From: Aphelocoma coerulescens
Lineage: Eukaryota; Chordata; Aves; Passeriformes; Corvidae
Reading direction: 5' to 3'
Length of the DNA: 64,000 bases
Assembly (NCBI RefSeq): GCF_041296385.1
Contig: NW_027183981.1
Coordinates: forward strand, 248,001-312,000
A program made the translations under genes and the position numbers. This document shows, in pieces, positions 60,746-64,000 of this stretch (positions within the stretch are counted from its first letter, which is position 1; the number at the start of each line of letters is the position of its first letter). A model generated the notes under the pieces. It saw only the letters and a program-made list of their open reading frames with translations. It was not told where the DNA came from and ran no database searches.

Positions 60746-63013
60746 AGTGCCATGGCCACTTGTGTGGCCACTGGTGTCTCTGTGCCAGGCACAGCCGTGG
60801 TGTGTAACACCGGCTCTGGGTCCTTTGGCTGTGCAGGTGGCAGTCACGGCCTGGAGCAGGGCTGCTTCAGGGGGACAGCCTGGGGCAGGAGGCTGCTGGA
60901 GATTCATTCCCCACACTCCTTGTCATGAGGTGCTCAGAGTGATTGGAAAGGCTGTTGGCAGCAGGCAGTTCTCTGGGTTCAAGCTGTGGAGCTGTCAGCG
61001 GGAATGCAAAGGCCAAGCTGGTGAGCCTTTTGTCCTGGTGCCTTTAGTGTGTGAGCAGTCCCTGGTGCCGTTGTCTTTGGATCCTGAGTGTGGGAGAGGC
61101 AAGGCTTAGGATGGTGCGTAGAGCTGAGAAGGAAAGTGCCGAGAGCAGCGTGTGTGCTGCTGCTTTGAGGGGTGCAGTTGAAGTTGTAGGCAGCAAGAGC
61201 TTTCTCAGCTGGCCCTTTTGTGAGCTCTGCTTTTGCCAGATGACTTCCATCTTACCCTCTTACCATCTTAGCCTCTCATTTTTGCATATCCCAAACCCCC
61301 TTCCAAACATCCAGCAGCTGCTTGTAAAGAAGAAGTCCTAGAACAAAAAGCCAGTGCTGCCTTTCATAGCCCCTTTGCTGTCTATGAAGTAGAGGAAAGA
61401 AGCTAGTGAGACGCACTTTCTTTCTCAACTCCATAGAGCGCATCCTTCTCTCAAGGTGGCAGAGTCCTTGGCGGAAGTGAAGCATCTGCAGCTGCAGTTC
61501 AGACTGAGAGATGTGCCAGGACAGGAAACATTTGCTGACCTTCCCTGTTCCCTGTGCAACATGATTCTCGCATCCCAGTCACTTTCACATACCTTCGGTA
61601 TCCCTGAGTCCAAGCAGCTAAAGCTCACAGAGACAGAAGTGTCAGGAAGGAAAACGTTCCAAAAGCACCCCCTTCTCTTATCAGCATATAAATTGTGCAC
61701 AACAGGCTGCGGCACCGAACCTTCCTTCTCAGATAGACATGCCATCACACTTTTCACTCTTGCAGCTCGGTTGAAAAGCTCCAGCAGCTGCTCCCGCAAT
61801 AGCAAAAGGTTCTAGAAGTGAAAGCCAGTTTGGGGCTGCACCTTCTCCTTGCCGCATGTAAGCCACACCAAACTCCCTGATGCACTCTGTCCTCCCCTTC
61901 TCAAAGGAGTAGACGGTGGCATCAGGACACACCTGTGTCCCAGCAGCTGGGTGCCCAGCCGGGAGCAGGAGCAGGGCTGGGGCTGCTCCCAAAGTTGCCC
62001 CGCCCCAATGCCAGAGCCGGACATATGCTGAGGGGGGGCTGGATCAGGCTTTATTGTCCAGCTGCATGCCAGGAGTGAGCACAAAATCTACCTGCATTCT
62101 CTGCAGCATGCCATCCTGGAGCAGAGCCATTGCCAAAGGAAGCCGTGAGCCCGTGCCAAGCCAGTGCCGGAGTGGGATCCTAGCAGCACCTGTGGAAGCC
62201 GGGAGAGAGGAGCCCACCTGGAGCAGGTTCGTGCAGGATTAATCATCCCGTGGCTTCCCACCAGGGTCCTGTTGCTTCCAAAAGGCCCCACAGTGTCACT
62301 GTGGCCCCTCGGTTCCACCAGGTTCCATAGCGTCACTGTGGTGCCCAGGGTTCCGTCAGCTTCGCCAGCATCCCCACGGTCTGCAGAGCTCCCCGAGCTT
62401 CTGTGGTGTCACAGTGGAGGCAGGGTTGCATCAGGTTCCATAGCATCAGCACGGTCTCCAGGGCTCCCAGAGGTTCTGTGGTGTCACAGTGGAGGCAGGG
62501 TTGCATCAGGTTCCATAGCATCACCACAGTCTCCAGGGCTCCCTGAGCTTCTGTGGTGTCACAGTGGAGGCAGGGTTGCATCAGGTTCCATAGCATCAGC
62601 ACGGTCTCCAGGGCTCCCAGAGGTTCTGTGGTGTCACAGAGGAGGCAGGGTTGCATCAGGTTCCATAGCATCAGCACGGTCTCCAGGGCTCCAAGAGCTT
62701 CTGTGGTGTCACAGAGGAGGCAGGGTTGCATCAGGTTCAATAGCATCAGCACGGTCTCCAGGGCTCCCCTGAGCTTCTGTGGTGGTGTCACAGAGGAGCC
62801 AGGCTTCCTTGTAGTTCCCCAGCATCACAAAGGCTCTCCTGGGAGCCACGGGTCACAAAGCACCGTGGGCTCTGTGCAGCCCCGCTGTGTCACAATGGCC
62901 GCTGGCTTCCACGAGCCCCCGCAGTGTCCCAGTGGGCCCCGTGGCTTTAGGAGTGGGTGGCTGGGAGTTGGTGCCAGCGGCTGGGGGAGCAGCAGCAGGG
63001 ACTGTGTGTGGAC
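60746..63013. repeat. Satellite unit 28 (2268 bp)
   Basis: T72. Two private changes close together, C to T at 60867 and C to A at 60869, destroy the cccggg present in most other units. Confidence 0.95.
62395..62770. repeat. Minisatellite, unit 28: A-B-A-D1-E
   Basis: D1 allele. Confidence 0.95.
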
Positions 63014-64000
63014 AGTGCCATGGCCACTTGTGTGGCCACTGGTGTCTCTGTGCCAGGCACAGCCGTGGTGTGTAACACCGGCTCCGGGTCCTTTGGCTGT
63101 GCAGGTGGCAGTCACGGCCTGGAGCAGGGCTGCTCCCGGGGGACAGCCTGGGGCAGGAGGCTGCTGGAGATTCATTCCCCACACTCCTTGTCATGAGGTG
63201 CTCAGAGTGATTGGAAAGGCTGTTGGCAGCAGGCAGTTCTCTGGGTTCAAGCTGTGGAGCTGTCAGCGGGAATGCAAAGGCCAAGCTGGTGAGCCTTTTG
63301 TCCTGGTGCCTTTAGTGTGTGAGCAGTCCCTGGTGCCGTTGTCTTTGGATCCTGAGTGTGGGAGAGGCAAGGCTTAGGATGGTGCGTAGAGCTGAGAAGG
63401 AAAGTGCCGAGAGCAGCGTGTGTGCTGCTGCTTTGAGGGGTGCAGTTGAAGTTGTAGGCAGCAAGAGCTTTCTCAGCTGGCCCTTTTGTGAGCTCTGCTT
63501 TTGCCAGATGACTTCCATCTTACCTTCTTACCATCTTAGCCTCTCATTTTTGCATATCCCAAACCCCCTTCCAAACATCCAGCAGCTGCTTGTAAAGAAG
63601 AAGTCCTAGAACAAAAAGCCAGTGCTGCCTTTCATAGCCCCTTTGCTGTCTATGAAGTAGAGGAAAGAAGCTAGTGAGACGCACTTTCTTTCTCAACTCC
63701 ATAGAGCGCATCCTTCTCTCAAGGTGGCAGAGTCCTTGGCGGAAGTGAAGCATCTGCAGCTGCAGTTCAGACTGAGAGATGTGCCAGGACAGGAAACATT
63801 TGCTGACCTTCCCTGTTCCCTGTGCAACATGATTCTCGCATCCCAGTCACTTTCACATACCTTCGGTATCCCTGAGTCCAAGCAGCTAAAGCTCACAGAG
63901 ACAGAAGTGTCAGGAAGGAAAACGTTCCAAAAGCACCCCCTTCTCTTATCAGCATATAAATTGTGCACAACAGGCTGCGGCACCGAACCTTCCTTCTCAG
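63014..64000. repeat. Satellite unit 29, partial (987 bp, cut by window end)
   Basis: C72 (63085), T512 (63525), C914. Cut at offset 987, before the minisatellite. Confidence 0.95.

Larger units (their letters stand above)
1..64000. repeat. Tandem satellite array, ~2.27 kb unit, 28 full units plus one partial
   Basis: The same sequence recurs head to tail across the whole window with no interruption. Successive occurrences of one anchor (first at 299, then 2567, 4760, 7028 and so on to 63312) are spaced 2268, 2193, 2118 or 2452 bp. All units point the same way. Differences are single-base substitutions, gain or loss of 75 bp copies in a nested minisatellite, and one 184 bp duplication. Neither edge of the window is a unit terminus, so the true array is longer. 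I see no transposase, reverse transcriptase, terminal repeat, rRNA or tRNA in the unit. The organism is probably a vertebrate, perhaps a bird. Confidence 0.98.

Noticed and set aside
1..64000. CENP-B box or telomere repeat marking a centromere or telomere
   Set aside because: TTCG occurrences (for example in cttcggtatc, ttcgtgcagg, ttcgccagca) do not fit the TTCGNNNNANNCGGG pattern, and there are no TTAGGG runs.
1..64000. Array of transposable elements, rDNA or tRNA genes
   Set aside because: I see no terminal repeats, target-site duplications, poly-A tails, polymerase or transposase motifs, and no rRNA or tRNA sequence in the unit.
1..64000. Assembly artefact (one unit copied many times)
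   Set aside because: Units carry distinct private substitutions and different minisatellite structures, which a pure assembly loop would not create. Raw-read coverage would still be needed to confirm the copy number.

Overview
The whole 64 kb window is one head-to-tail satellite array. There are 28 complete units and one partial unit (63014-64000), all in the same orientation, and no unique sequence at either edge, so the array extends beyond both ends. The basic period is 2,268 bp. Taking the unit boundary at window position 1, observed unit lengths are 2,268 bp (19 units), 2,193 bp (7), 2,118 bp (1) and 2,452 bp (1). Apart from one 184 bp tandem duplication, every length difference is a multiple of 75 bp. 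Those differences come from a minisatellite of 75 bp copies nested in each unit: five copies in 20 units, four in 7, three in 1. Outside the minisatellite the units differ only by scattered single-base changes, so the array is strongly homogenised.

Layout of one unit (offsets from the unit start): 1-560, moderately GC-rich with no recognised gene; 565-699 and 1035-1178, two diverged copies of one ancestral segment (an old internal duplication); 1252-1264, a GC-box and CCAAT cluster; 1305-1310, a minus-strand AATAAA; 1505-1649, decayed minisatellite sequence; 1650-2025, the 75 bp minisatellite; 2026 to about 2215, decayed minisatellite again; then the next unit.

Above the single unit there is a higher level of order. 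Units 14-20 (29219-45019) and units 21-27 (45020-60745) match position by position in most diagnostic variants at an offset of 15,801 bp. This suggests a seven-unit block duplication or higher-order repeat. Individual variants also spread locally; for example, units 16 and 17 share a two-base change, and one four-copy minisatellite allele occurs in units 10, 18, 25 and 27.

Organism: the array has no bacterial gene organisation, operons, rRNA or tRNA. Nested satellite and minisatellite structure, splice-like and AATAAA signals, and sequence style point to a vertebrate nuclear chromosome. I suspect a bird (a microchromosome or sex-chromosome heterochromatin), but this is inference only. I recognise no known protein. 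Open frames are numerous on both strands, but they overlap each other, mostly lack ATG starts and repeat with the array, so none is called as a gene. A minus-strand transcription unit spanning one period (GC-box/CCAAT, body, minisatellite, AATAAA) is possible but unproven.
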